From Rudaea cellulosilytica DSM 22992 (GTDB lineage: Bacteria > Pseudomonadota > Gammaproteobacteria > Xanthomonadales > Rhodanobacteraceae): DNA of 64,000 nucleotides. Both the position numbers and the translations under genes were made by a program. The number at the start of each line of letters is the position of its first letter. Position 1 is the stretch's first letter. The stretch spans positions 347,652 through 411,651 of the forward strand of contig NZ_KB899241.1 in assembly GCF_000378125.1 (NCBI RefSeq), read 5' to 3'. This document shows positions 49,773 to 59,136 of the stretch, one piece after another. Below the pieces are notes generated by a model, which ran no database searches, was not told the DNA's origin, and saw only the letters and a program-made list of their open reading frames with translations.

Positions 49773-51632
49773 ATGTCGCAAAAATCCCTTTTGTCCCTCG
49801 CCGTCGGTGCCGCACTTGCCGGCAGCTTCTTCCACGCCTCCACCGCGCGGGCGCAGGAAGCGCAATTGCAGCCTACGATCGAAGTCACCGCCTCGCGCGT
49901 CGCGCAGACGGTCGATGCGAGCCTCGCCGACGTATCGATCATCACGCGCGCCGACATCGAGAAGACCGGCGCGCCAGACCTGATCGAAGTGCTGCGCCTG
50001 CAGGCCGGCGTCGACGTCGCGCGCCTCGGCGGCGCGGGATTCCAGACCGGCGTGTTCCTGCGCGGCACCAATTCCAACCACGTGCTCGTGCTGATCGACG
50101 GCGTGCGCGTGGCCTCGGCGAACACCGGTGCGTTCGCATTCGAGAACCTGCCGCTGGACGCGGTCGAACGCATCGAGATCGTGCGCGGCCCGCGCGCGAG
50201 CTACTGGGGCTCGGACGCAGTCGGCGGCGTGATCCAGATTTTCACGCGCAAGCTCGACGGCGCGCACCTCGCCGCGAGCGTCGGCAGCTACGGCAGCGCG
50301 GACGGCAGCGTCGGCTATGGCATGCAGGGAGACACCTGGGGCTTCTCGGCACAGGCCGGCGGTCGCCATGTCGACGGTTTCTCCGCCTCGAACGTGCTTG
50401 CCGGTCCCTACGTCTACAACCCCGACGACAACCCGATGCAGAACCACAACCAGGTCGCGCAGGCCTGGTACAAACTCGGTACGCAGACCTTGTCGGCCAG
50501 CGCGTTCCGCAGCATCGGCACGCAGAGTTTCGACAACGGCCCGATCTTCGACAATGGCGGCGGCCCGGGAATTTCACACACGCTCGACCAGGCGATCGGC
50601 GTCAACCTCGAAGGCGCGCTCACGCCCGATTGGCAGCATCGACTTTCCGTCGGCACGACGCGCACAAACATCGATACACCCGCGTTCGGCTCGGCCTACC
50701 GTTCCACGCGCGAGCAGTTGTCGTGGACGAACGATTTCACGATCGCGGCGAACCAGCACCTCATCGCCGGCTTCGACTACGTGAACGACCGCGGCCGCAG
50801 CCTCGACACCTTCGGCGGCACGACGCAGTACGACAAGACGCGCGACAACAGCGGCGTCTTCGCCGGCTGGCGCGCGCAGGCCGATGCGCTCGACGGCGAA
50901 ATCTCGGGCCGCTACGACCACAACAGCGATTTCGGCGGCGAGTTTTCCGGCTCGATCGCCGGCGGCTACCGTTTGAGCGACAGCCTGCGCCTGACCGCCA
51001 GCTACGGCACTGCGTTCAGCGCACCGACGCTGAGCCAGCTCTACTCGCCGGGCTACGGCGGCTACTACGCCGGTAATCCGCTGCTCGACCCGGAGCGCTC
51101 GCGCACGGGCGAGATCGGCCTCGAGTGGAAGATCGACGACGCCAACCGCTTCGACGCGCGTGCATTCAGCACGCGCGTGCGTGACCTGATCGATTTCTCC
51201 GGCGGTGCCACGTTCCAGGCGATCAACATCAACCACGCCTCGATCGACGGCCTGGAACTGACCCACAATTGGCGCGCCGGCGCCTACTCGTGGACGAACA
51301 CGCTGACCTTGCAGGACCCGCGCAACGAGGACACCGACACACAACTGCTGCGCCGGCCCAAGCAGAAATTCAACAGCGTGTTCGATGCGCAACTCAGCGA
51401 TGCGTTCAGCGCCGGAGCGGAACTCGTTTACGCCGGCCGCGCGGACGACTTCGGCGGCAAGCTCGGTGCCTACGCCATCGTCAATCTGCATGCGAGCTAC
51501 GCGGTCAATCCGCAATGGCGCTTCGGTGCGCGCCTGGAAAACCTCGGCGACAGGAACTACCAGCTCGCGTATGGCTACAACACGCCGGGTCGCTCGGGAT
51601 ATCTCACGGTGAGCTGGTCTCCGGCGAAATAA
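49773..51632 (+). CDS. btuB: Vitamin B12 TonB-dependent outer-membrane receptor BtuB
   Basis: 619 residues from ATG 49773-49775. Signal peptide (LLSLAVGAALAGSFFHASTARAQ), TonB box-like TIEVTASRV, and plug with DLIEVLRLQAGVDVARLGGAGFQTGVFLRG, VLVLIDGVRV and ENLPLDAVERIEIVRGPRASYWGSDAVGGVIQI. A 22-strand barrel has the RNYQLAYGYNTPGRSGYLTVSW end of BtuB proteins. The size, the Ca-loop style and the cobalamin riboswitch in front support a corrinoid receptor. Confidence 0.93.
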   Translation: MSQKSLLSLAVGAALAGSFFHASTARAQEAQLQPTIEVTASRVAQTVDASLADVSIITRADIEKTGAPDLIEVLRLQAGVDVARLGGAGFQTGVFLRGTNSNHVLVLIDGVRVASANTGAFAFENLPLDAVERIEIVRGPRASYWGSDAVGGVIQIFTRKLDGAHLAASVGSYGSADGSVGYGMQGDTWGFSAQAGGRHVDGFSASNVLAGPYVYNPDDNPMQNHNQVAQAWYKLGTQTLSASAFRSIGTQSFDNGPIFDNGGGPGISHTLDQAIGVNLEGALTPDWQHRLSVGTTRTNIDTPAFGSAYRSTREQLSWTNDFTIAANQHLIAGFDYVNDRGRSLDTFGGTTQYDKTRDNSGVFAGWRAQADALDGEISGRYDHNSDFGGEFSGSIAGGYRLSDSLRLTASYGTAFSAPTLSQLYSPGYGGYYAGNPLLDPERSRTGEIGLEWKIDDANRFDARAFSTRVRDLIDFSGGATFQAININHASIDGLELTHNWRAGAYSWTNTLTLQDPRNEDTDTQLLRRPKQKFNSVFDAQLSDAFSAGAELVYAGRADDFGGKLGAYAIVNLHASYAVNPQWRFGARLENLGDRNYQLAYGYNTPGRSGYLTVSWSPAK

Positions 51633-51643
51633 CTGCTCGTCAT

Positions 51644-51733
51644 TCCGGCCTGGATTGCCGGACCGCAGTTGGCATCCATGCAGTCTGGGTCCCGGCATTC
51701 CTTGCCGGGACGACACGCGGGATTCCGCGTGTC
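51644..51733. repeat. Cluster of three perfect hairpins, probable dispersed intergenic repeat
   Basis: Between btuB and pepQ: TCCGGC-7 bases-GCCGGA (51644-51662), GTCCCGGCA-ttcct-TGCCGGGAC (51689-51711) and GACACGCGG-gatt-CCGCGTGTC (51712-51733), the last two back to back. The phrase GTCATTCC..GGGTCCCGGCattccTTGCCGGGACGAC is the style of mobile palindromic repeats (REP-like) in this group of bacteria. It may also serve as terminator for btuB. Confidence 0.5.
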
Positions 51734-51776
51734 GCTTGCGGCACAATACGCGCATACGAATCCGCGGATGCGCGTC

Positions 51777-53099
51777 ATGACCGACCTTCTTGCCAAACTC
51801 TATCCCGACCATCTCGCGGCGTTGAAACAACGCAGCGACGCAGCGCTCGCGCGCGGCGGCCACGACCACCTCGTCATCGCCGCGGGCCAGCCGCGCATCC
51901 AGTTTCTTGACGATCGTCCGTATCCGTTCGCGGTCAATCCGCATTTCAAGCACTGGCTGCCGGTGACCAAGGCGCCGGGCTCGTGGATCGTCTATACGCC
52001 CGGGCAAAGGCCCAAACTCGTCTACCTGCAGCCGCACGATTATTGGCATGTCGTACCCGACGCACCGGCCGGCTACTGGGTCGAGCATTTCGAGATCGCG
52101 ATCATCCGCGAGGCCGACGAAGCCAAGGCGCACCTGCCGAAAGATATCGCGCGCTGCGCGATCATCGGCGAAGACAGTGCCGCGATCGGTGAATACCTGC
52201 CGAACAATCCCGAGAGCGTGCTCAACTACCTGCATTGGCACCGCGCCTACAAGACCGACTACGAGCTCGGCATGATGCGCGTCGCTTCCAAGCTCGGCGT
52301 GCGTGCGCACCGTGCAGCGGAAGCGGCTTTCCGCAACGGCGCGAGCGAATACGACATCAACACGGCCTACCTCAACGCCGTGCACGAGACCGAAAACGAG
52401 CTGCCCTACACGAACATCATCGCGCTCAACCAGCATGGCGCGGTACTGCACTACATGGACCTCAACCGCGCGCCGCCGGCACACTCGAATTCGTTCGTGA
52501 TCGACGCGGGCGCAAGCTTCCATGGCTATGCCTCCGACATCACGCGCACCTATGCCGCGAAGCAAGCCGGCGAATTCCAGGCGCTGATCGACGCAGTCGA
52601 TTCGGCACAGAAAAGTTTCGTGGAAAAAGTGCAGAAGGGCACGAACTACGCCGACCTGCACCTGCATGCGCACCATGCCCTCGCCGGCATCCTGCGCGAC
52701 CAGGGTTTTATCCGCATGAGTGCCGAAGCCGCCGTGGCGTCGGGCGTGTCGAGCGCGTTCTTCCCGCACGGGCTCGGCCATCCGATCGGCCTGCAGGTAC
52801 ACGACGTCGGCGGCTTCCAGAAGGACGAAGGCGGCGGCACGATTGCGAAGCCGCCGGGCCATCCCTACCTGCGCATGACGCGCACGCTCGAGCCGCGCAT
52901 GGTCGTGACGATCGAACCCGGCCTCTATTTCATCGACATGCTGTTGGCCGAACTGAAGGCCAAGCCCGAGGCCAAAGACGTCGCCTGGGACAAGGTCGAC
53001 TACTTCCGCCAGTACGGCGGCATCCGTATCGAGGACGACGTGGCCTGCGGCGAAACGATGCCGGAAAACCTGACGCGCGATGCGTTCTCGGCGGTCTAG
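51777..53099 (+). CDS. pepQ: Xaa-Pro dipeptidase PepQ
   Basis: Hydrolyses dipeptides with C-terminal proline in the cytoplasm. 440 residues from ATG 51777-51779 (MTDLLAKLYPDHLAAL); an in-frame ATG nine bases upstream is also possible. The pita-bread metal ligands are visible: FVIDAGASFHGYASDITRTY (two Asp), FFPHGLGHPIGLQVHD (His), VVTIEPGLYF (Glu) and GGIRIEDDVA (Glu). The N-terminal domain (PVTKAPGSWIVYTPGQRPKLVY) is PepQ-like. Its length is close to E. coli PepQ. Confidence 0.95.
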   Translation: MTDLLAKLYPDHLAALKQRSDAALARGGHDHLVIAAGQPRIQFLDDRPYPFAVNPHFKHWLPVTKAPGSWIVYTPGQRPKLVYLQPHDYWHVVPDAPAGYWVEHFEIAIIREADEAKAHLPKDIARCAIIGEDSAAIGEYLPNNPESVLNYLHWHRAYKTDYELGMMRVASKLGVRAHRAAEAAFRNGASEYDINTAYLNAVHETENELPYTNIIALNQHGAVLHYMDLNRAPPAHSNSFVIDAGASFHGYASDITRTYAAKQAGEFQALIDAVDSAQKSFVEKVQKGTNYADLHLHAHHALAGILRDQGFIRMSAEAAVASGVSSAFFPHGLGHPIGLQVHDVGGFQKDEGGGTIAKPPGHPYLRMTRTLEPRMVVTIEPGLYFIDMLLAELKAKPEAKDVAWDKVDYFRQYGGIRIEDDVACGETMPENLTRDAFSAV

Positions 53100-53273
53100 A
53101 ACCGTCAATTCACGCAAACTCTTTCACATTTTTCGGCTTCGAAACGACCGCAAGGGCATCATTTGCCCTATCGAAAAATAGTTGCCGTGATAGCCGGCAC
53201 CTGTCTTTGACGCTTTCTTAGGATTGCAGCGGCATACTCACGCTGTGTCCCTCCCCACAGAAGAAATTACGTC

Positions 53274-55319
53274 ATGGCTCACGCGCCTGCGCCTCCACAG
53301 CATGATGTGAAGAACCTGACGCTGAGTCGCCGCGAAGTACTCCGGCGCATCTCGCTCGGCGCATTGATGAGCATCGGCGCGCCATGGGCGATGAATCGCG
53401 CCTTGGCCGTATCGCCGTCTCTGCGCGGCAGTTGCGGCCGTGAGCTGACACCCACGCAGGGTGGCGCGCGCGCACCCTGTCTCGACCAACCGCCACGCGT
53501 CAATCCGCGAGCGGACTACGTTCCTGCAGTCGCCGATCCCTGGACCGGCAGCAAGATTGTCATTGACTCGATCGTCTCGTTCGCCGCGATCAATCCGGAA
53601 ATCGCGCCGTTCGCCATCGTGATCGGCGGGTTGCTCAGCTGGCTCTGGCCGCAATCCTCGCCCACGCCGGGCCAGACCGCCGACGATATCTGGAAGTTGA
53701 TCAAGGACAAGGTGCAAGCGCTGATCGACCAATCAATCTCGACCGCATTCAACGACCTCTACCAGAGCTTGGCCAAGAACGAGATCGCGTCGCTGAAGGA
53801 CCTGATCTATGGCCTCGACGGCTACCAAATGCACGTGCGCAACTTGACCCGGTATCTCGCGCAGCCGGTGTCGGATCCTGCGCGCGCCGCCAACATCGAG
53901 GCGGAGCAGAGAGACATCCAGCGCCGGGCCAACGACGTTCAGAAATTCATGGAGACCAATCTGCGCACGTTCGGCGGCCTGAACTCGACGGTTCCCGCTT
54001 GGACCATGCTGCCATTTTACGTGCAAGCGACCAATCTGTACTTTGGCGTGCTCCACGACGTGTTGCTGCATGGCGACCAGTACGGGTTTGCAGCGACGGA
54101 CCTGAATACCTTCCTCGGTCTTTGGCAGGCCGCGCTTAAGCAGGACACGAAGAATCCTAATTTGGCGTTCGACTGCTATGCCTACGCTTCGACGACGCTG
54201 CAGGCGGCACTCGACGGCTTCGAGCAGGACTACCAAGCGCGACGCTCGACAAGCTTCGCCGAATGGTACCCGGCGGATTTCGACGACAGCTACCGCAACG
54301 CCCACGCGGCGTTGAAGTGCCTGCAGTGGTCCGACAAGAATGTACAAAACGATAAGAACAGCCAGCTGACGATCACGGTGGCGGATTTCCTGCACATCTG
54401 GGCGAAATATCCACTGGACCCATTGAACGTTCCCGTCCCCCTGCCGCCTGTCGTCCTCGATCGCGTGCTCTGGTCCGGCCCGCATGGCGTCCCGGAGGGC
54501 CACGACATCGGCTTCTTTTGGGAGGAACACAACAACGGCCACAACGACTACGTCCAAGTTCCCGTGGTCCCGTTTCCGTCGGGCCATCCATTCCCCGATG
54601 TTCCTCCCCCTCCCGCCGTTCCCGATGGCCACCTGACCGGAATTTCCATCGATTTCACTTTCAATGCCGGTTATGAATGGCGCACCATAAATACTTGCAC
54701 CAATTATCATGGTGGAGATCAACCGATATTGAATGGGGTTGATTTCAAAATCGCGTTCCCCGCCAGCAATCCGATAGTCAAGGTGGTGTTGCATGCTTGC
54801 GACTTCGCCTATGCGGGCAACTTCTGCACGGCAGGACTGTTTGTTGCCGCCCTCGGATTCGTATTCGCGGACAATAGCCAGAGTGTGGCTGGAAATAGTT
54901 ACCAAACGATTGTCCCCGCTGGCTGGGGCATCTACGACAATTTCACTGTCGAGAAATACTTCGACGGACACGCGCTCTGCTTCATCGATGTGACTTCGCG
55001 CCTGTCCGGCTTGTGGACCAACGACGGCGATGCCGGCCTGCAATCGGCAGGCAGCCTGAGGCTCGCCTTCCGCCTCGTCGATCCGACCCTGAAGCCATCA
55101 TTCCAACAACTCGCCAATTTGTACGTCACCAGCGCGTCGGCGTTGACGGTCGAGCAGATCGCCGCCCTCGGACACCACATCTATCGCAGCAAGGGACAGG
55201 AGCTGTCCGAGGCGGAAGCAGCCTCCATGCAAAAAGAGATCGCCGACCACATCGCACGTGAGCGGCTCGATCTGCGCCGCGAGGAATTCTGGAATCGCAA
55301 CACGGCGATGACGTATTGA
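53274..55319 (+). CDS. Putative Tat-exported protein with Cry delta-endotoxin-like N-terminal domain
   Basis: 681 residues. A twin-arginine signal (LSRREVLRRISLGALMSIGAP, about residues 17-37) precedes a helical region (~95-320). That region reads like the pore-forming domain of insecticidal Cry proteins: hydrophobic APFAIVIGGLLSWLW, WKLIKDKVQALIDQSI, LKDLIYGLDGY, and PAWTMLPFYVQATNLYFGVLHD followed by GDQYGF, which closely parallels conserved block 1 of Cry toxins (YVQAANLHLSVLRD). Next comes a Pro-rich linker (PDVPPPPAVPDGH) and a beta-rich C-terminal domain (~455-600) that I cannot assign. No Bacillus-type protoxin tail. Parts of the gene are more AT-rich than neighbours, hinting at transfer. 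The toxin role is inferred from sequence resemblance only. Confidence 0.72.
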   Translation: MAHAPAPPQHDVKNLTLSRREVLRRISLGALMSIGAPWAMNRALAVSPSLRGSCGRELTPTQGGARAPCLDQPPRVNPRADYVPAVADPWTGSKIVIDSIVSFAAINPEIAPFAIVIGGLLSWLWPQSSPTPGQTADDIWKLIKDKVQALIDQSISTAFNDLYQSLAKNEIASLKDLIYGLDGYQMHVRNLTRYLAQPVSDPARAANIEAEQRDIQRRANDVQKFMETNLRTFGGLNSTVPAWTMLPFYVQATNLYFGVLHDVLLHGDQYGFAATDLNTFLGLWQAALKQDTKNPNLAFDCYAYASTTLQAALDGFEQDYQARRSTSFAEWYPADFDDSYRNAHAALKCLQWSDKNVQNDKNSQLTITVADFLHIWAKYPLDPLNVPVPLPPVVLDRVLWSGPHGVPEGHDIGFFWEEHNNGHNDYVQVPVVPFPSGHPFPDVPPPPAVPDGHLTGISIDFTFNAGYEWRTINTCTNYHGGDQPILNGVDFKIAFPASNPIVKVVLHACDFAYAGNFCTAGLFVAALGFVFADNSQSVAGNSYQTIVPAGWGIYDNFTVEKYFDGHALCFIDVTSRLSGLWTNDGDAGLQSAGSLRLAFRLVDPTLKPSFQQLANLYVTSASALTVEQIAALGHHIYRSKGQELSEAEAASMQKEIADHIARERLDLRREEFWNRNTAMTY

Positions 55320-55386
55320 GGGCCGCGAACAGCGCTCTCGATCGCGCTGACAAGATCCCCATCTCATTTTCACCGCAGAAAAAACT

Positions 55387-57069
55387 ATGATCACCCTACT
55401 CACTTCGGCTTGCCGAACACAGACTTTCCGCGCCGGCATGCTGCGTATCACATGCGTGGCGGCGATAGCGCTCGCAGCCACTGGCTGCGCGAACCTCGCC
55501 CACGCGGATGCACAGGCTGTGGCCTGCGCGGCCGATTCTCCTGTGGTTCCGAACGAGTTTTCCGGCATCGACATACCCGCAGCGCAGATCGATGCCGCCG
55601 TCGGTCAGGTCGATGCGCTCGCGCAGAAGCTGATGACTTCGAGCGGCGTCCCCGGCATGGCTGTCGCCGTCGTGCGCGACGGCAAGACCGTATTTGCAAA
55701 AGGCTACGGCGTGCGCAGCCTCGACACCGGCGTGCCAGTCGATGCCGACACAGTGTTCCAGCTCGCCTCGATGTCCAAATCGATCGGCGCGACCGTGGTC
55801 GCGCACCAGGTCGGCGCCGGCGTGGTCGCCTGGGACACGCGCATGCAGAAACTGATGCCGGCATTCAAATTGTCGGAGTGGTATGCGACGAACAACGTCA
55901 CCCTCGGCGATCTGTACGCGCACCGCTCGGGCCTGCCCGAACACATCGCCGATTTCCTCGAAGATCTCGGCTTCAATCGTGCGCAGATGCTCGACAAGCT
56001 GCGCTACGCACCGCTCGCGCCGTTCCGCGCGCACTACGCCTACACGAATTTCGGCATGACCGCCGCGGCCGCAGCGGTCGCCGCCGCGAGCGGCAGCGAC
56101 TGGGCCACGCTGTCGCAGCAGGCGCTGTATGCGCCGCTCGGAATGAACTCGACCAGTTCGCGCTACGCCGATTTCCTCGCGCGTGCGAACCGCGCGGTCG
56201 GCCATGTCAAGGACGGCAGCCGCTTCGTCGTCACGCCGTCGCAGCGCGATCCCGACGCGCAGTCGCCCGCGGGCGGCGTCAGTTCCAGCATCAACGATGT
56301 CGCGCGCTGGATGAACATGGTGCTCGCCAACGGCTGCGCGAACGGCACGCAACTGATCGCGGGTGCGGCGTTGCTGTCGGCGATCTCGCCGCAGGTCGTT
56401 GCCGCCGCACCGCCGAATCCGCGCTCGCGCGCGTCGTTCTATGGCTACGGCTTCAACGTCGGCGAGTCCGGCGCGGGTCGCGTCGTGCTGACGCACTCGG
56501 GCGCGTTCGCGCTCGGCGCGGCGACGGCGTACACGCTGATTCCGTCGGCCAACATCGGCATCGTCACGCTGACCAACGCGTTGCCGACCGGCGCGCCGGA
56601 AACCTTGAACGCCGAATTCGCCGACCTCGTCCAGTTTGGCCGCATCACCCTGCCGTGGGACGAGTTGTATGCGGGCGCGTTCAAGGGAATCCTCGCGCCG
56701 ACCGGCGAGCATGCCTGCGCGCCGAAGCTCGACGGCGGATTCGATTGTCCCGCGCCGCCGGCCGACGCCGTACCCGCACAGCCGCTCGCGCGCTATGCCG
56801 GCAGCTACGCGAGCGACTTCTATGGACCGGCAGAAATTCTCGTCGCCGGCAGTGCGCTCAAGCTGCGCATCGGCCCGCAGAACATGACCTTCGACCTGAG
56901 CCACTGGTCCGGGGACGAATTCCTGATGACCCCGCCCGGCGAAAGCGCGATGCCCGGTTCGCGCTCGACGGTCGCGTTCGCCGACGGCACGATGACGATC
57001 GAGTACATGAATGCGGGAGACGAAAAAGGCCTCGGCGTGTTCCGCAGCGCGCGCCGGCCGCAGCCGTGA
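55387..57069 (+). CDS. Serine hydrolase, class C beta-lactamase/CubicO family
   Basis: 560 residues. The N-terminus is a lipoprotein-like signal (ITCVAAIALAATGC); the ATG at 55438 would fit it better, while the first ATG adds 17 residues. The beta-lactamase/PBP-fold domain has SMSK (catalytic Ser and Lys), YTN (Tyr nucleophile partner) and HSGAF (the KTG-equivalent). A C-terminal ~120-residue beta domain (ARYAGSYASDFYGPAEILV) resembles DUF3471-type extensions. Probably periplasmic or outer-membrane-anchored. Substrate is unknown: esterase, D-aminopeptidase or lactamase activities all occur in this family. It lies 67 bp after the Cry-like gene. Confidence 0.88.
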   Translation: MITLLTSACRTQTFRAGMLRITCVAAIALAATGCANLAHADAQAVACAADSPVVPNEFSGIDIPAAQIDAAVGQVDALAQKLMTSSGVPGMAVAVVRDGKTVFAKGYGVRSLDTGVPVDADTVFQLASMSKSIGATVVAHQVGAGVVAWDTRMQKLMPAFKLSEWYATNNVTLGDLYAHRSGLPEHIADFLEDLGFNRAQMLDKLRYAPLAPFRAHYAYTNFGMTAAAAAVAAASGSDWATLSQQALYAPLGMNSTSSRYADFLARANRAVGHVKDGSRFVVTPSQRDPDAQSPAGGVSSSINDVARWMNMVLANGCANGTQLIAGAALLSAISPQVVAAAPPNPRSRASFYGYGFNVGESGAGRVVLTHSGAFALGAATAYTLIPSANIGIVTLTNALPTGAPETLNAEFADLVQFGRITLPWDELYAGAFKGILAPTGEHACAPKLDGGFDCPAPPADAVPAQPLARYAGSYASDFYGPAEILVAGSALKLRIGPQNMTFDLSHWSGDEFLMTPPGESAMPGSRSTVAFADGTMTIEYMNAGDEKGLGVFRSARRPQP

Positions 57070-57241
57070 CGGAGGCAGCGACGCGCTGCTCACGGAGGTC
57101 CGCTGCTCGCCGGCGCAGCACGCTGCACAAAGAATCCCGCACTCGCTAACGTTCGTTTACCGCGCCACAGTAAACGGCTTGCGCGAGGCGGCGTTGTATC
57201 CGCTGTGGCCATAGCCACCCTTTCCCACAACGGAGAACACC

Positions 57242-57703
57242 ATGTCACGCACCCTCTTTTTCGCCCTGCTCGCCGCACTGGCCGCGGCGCCGTTCGCTGC
57301 ATTCGCGCAATCGAACGGCACGAACACCGCCACGGCCGCCACGCACCCCTCACCGTTCGCGCACATGCTGAAGAAGATGGACAGCGACAGCGACGGCAAG
57401 ATCTCGTCGGCGGAATTCCAGGCCGCAGCCGCGGCGCGCTTCGCAGCCATTGACACGCAAGGCGCCGGCAAGATCACGGCTGCGCAGATCGCCGCCGCGC
57501 ACGGCGCTGGCGAACGCGGCGAGAAGTTCGCCGATCGCGAAGTGGCCAAGGTCGGCAGCGACGGCACGATCACCAAGGACCAGTACCTCGCCGCCGCGCA
57601 GGCCCGCTTTGCCAAGCTCGACAAGAACGGCGACGGCTTCATCACCTCCGACGAGGTGCCGGCCGGTCGCTGGGCGAAGAAGGACGGCGCGCAGCCTAAA
57701 TAA
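57242..57703 (+). CDS. Secreted EF-hand calcium-binding protein
   Basis: 153 residues with a signal peptide (TLFFALLAALAAAPFAAFA). Two clear EF-hand loops, DSDSDGKISSAEF and DKNGDGFITSDEV, flank two degenerate ones (IDTQGAGKITAAQ and VGSDGTITKDQ). Calcium binding is expected at the canonical loops. Such small periplasmic EF-hand proteins are common in this lineage; role unknown. It ends in a strong terminator. Confidence 0.9.
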   Translation: MSRTLFFALLAALAAAPFAAFAQSNGTNTATAATHPSPFAHMLKKMDSDSDGKISSAEFQAAAAARFAAIDTQGAGKITAAQIAAAHGAGERGEKFADREVAKVGSDGTITKDQYLAAAQARFAKLDKNGDGFITSDEVPAGRWAKKDGAQPK

Positions 57704-57731
57704 GCGGCACGCGGAAAACGGTTTCAGCCTG

Positions 57732-57755
57732 GGGCCGCGCAAGCGGCCCTTTTTT
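57732..57755 (+). terminator. Rho-independent terminator of the EF-hand gene
   Basis: GGGCCGC-gcaa-GCGGCCC (57732-57749) followed by six T (57750-57755), 29 bases after the stop codon. Textbook form. Confidence 0.92.
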
Positions 57756-57822
57756 CACTCCGTCAAACAATGGGTTTGTCACAAGCGATCGCGGTTTCGT
57801 CGCAGACCGCATTACATCCGCG

Positions 57823-59136
57823 ATGTGCGCGGCTATGCTGCGCCCCAATCGGTTTCGATGGAACTTCGCGGTCATGGCAGGTCTTCTCTTCATCGGGCGC
57901 ACGGCGCTAGTCTGGTTCATCGCGGCATTGGCCGTGACGGCACTCTGGCACATCGTCGGCTTTCCGCACATCCGTCCTCTCGACTGGCTGTTCGCCGTCG
58001 CGGTCATCGGCTTCGTGACGGCGAAGGTCATCCACGCGATCGCGCATCTGCGCCGTGTGCAGCTGATCAAGGGACGCATCGATGCGGACGCGCTGAGCCA
58101 GCGCCAACGCCGCCAGATCGAGATTCCGTTCGACACCGCCGAAGCATTCGCGATCGTGGATGCCTCGATCCGCGAACTGCCGAACATCAGCATCGACGAA
58201 AGCACTCGCGACAGCCTCAACCTGCGCGCGCACATCGAAAAGCCGGTCGCGCCCAAGGCCTACATGTTCGCCGGCATCGACTTCGGTTTCCTCGTCGTGC
58301 GCCGCCACCAGATTCTCGCCACGCTGACGCCGGCGAACGGCACCAGCAGCGCGCTGCTGATCTGCGAGGCAGCAGGCGGCATCTTCAGTGACTGGCTGCA
58401 GTTCGACGACGGCTCTAACCTCGAAAACGCGGAAGCGCTGACGCGCGCGATCACGCGCCGCATCGCCGAGCGCCGGCGCGGCGAGCAGGCCAGCGCGCAG
58501 CAGACCAGCACGGAGAAGGAACTCGCCGTGGCCAAGCTCAATCTGCTGCACGCGCAGATCGAACCGCATTTTCTCTACAACACCCTGGCGAACGCGCAGA
58601 TCCTCACGCGCACCGATCCCGCGCGTGCCGACGAAATGCTCGGCAACCTCATCGCCTACCTGCGCTCTTCGATGCCGCGCCCCGAGAACGCGCCGTCCAC
58701 GCTCGGCGAGGAACTCGAGCGCTCGCGCGCCTATCTGGAAATCCTGCGCATCCGCATGGGCGATCGGCTCAAGCTGCAGATCGAAGTGCCGGAAAGCCTC
58801 AAGTCGGCAGCGTTCCCGGCAATGATGCTGCAAACCCTGGTCGAGAACGCGATCAAGCACGGCCTCGAACCGAAGTACGGCGGCGGCACGATCTGGATTC
58901 TCGCGCGCGAGAACGCGGGCCAGCTCACCGTCACCGTCGCCGATGACGGCCAGGGTTTCAACGCGCAATCGAGCGGCACGGGCATCGGCCTGAAGAACGT
59001 GCGCGAACGCCTGAAGCTCGCCTACGGCACGGCGGCATCGTTCGTGATCGCGGCAAATTTCCCCAACGGTGTCGCGGCGACGATCACGGTGCCGATTTCG
59101 ACGGACGCCGCCGCAACGGGAGCGAACCATGCCTAA
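57823..59136 (+). CDS. LytS-type (His_kinase family) sensor histidine kinase
   Basis: 437 residues. Two hydrophobic N-terminal segments (AVMAGLLFIGRTALVWFIAALAVTALW and PLDWLFAVAVIGFVTAKV) precede a middle domain with no clear family. The His_kinase domain contains the phospho-acceptor motif LLHAQIEPHFLYNTLANAQ, and the HATPase domain contains LVENAIKHGLEPKYGGG, DDGQGF and GTGIGLKNVRERL. An ATG at 57835 is an alternative start. It overlaps the LytTR regulator gene by 8 bp, so the two form a two-component system. Confidence 0.9.
   Translation: MCAAMLRPNRFRWNFAVMAGLLFIGRTALVWFIAALAVTALWHIVGFPHIRPLDWLFAVAVIGFVTAKVIHAIAHLRRVQLIKGRIDADALSQRQRRQIEIPFDTAEAFAIVDASIRELPNISIDESTRDSLNLRAHIEKPVAPKAYMFAGIDFGFLVVRRHQILATLTPANGTSSALLICEAAGGIFSDWLQFDDGSNLENAEALTRAITRRIAERRRGEQASAQQTSTEKELAVAKLNLLHAQIEPHFLYNTLANAQILTRTDPARADEMLGNLIAYLRSSMPRPENAPSTLGEELERSRAYLEILRIRMGDRLKLQIEVPESLKSAAFPAMMLQTLVENAIKHGLEPKYGGGTIWILARENAGQLTVTVADDGQGFNAQSSGTGIGLKNVRERLKLAYGTAASFVIAANFPNGVAATITVPISTDAAATGANHA

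Noticed and set aside
50574-53117. 847-codon minus-strand frame across btuB and pepQ
   Set aside because: It spans two well-supported plus-strand genes and their hairpin spacer, and its translation shows no motif.
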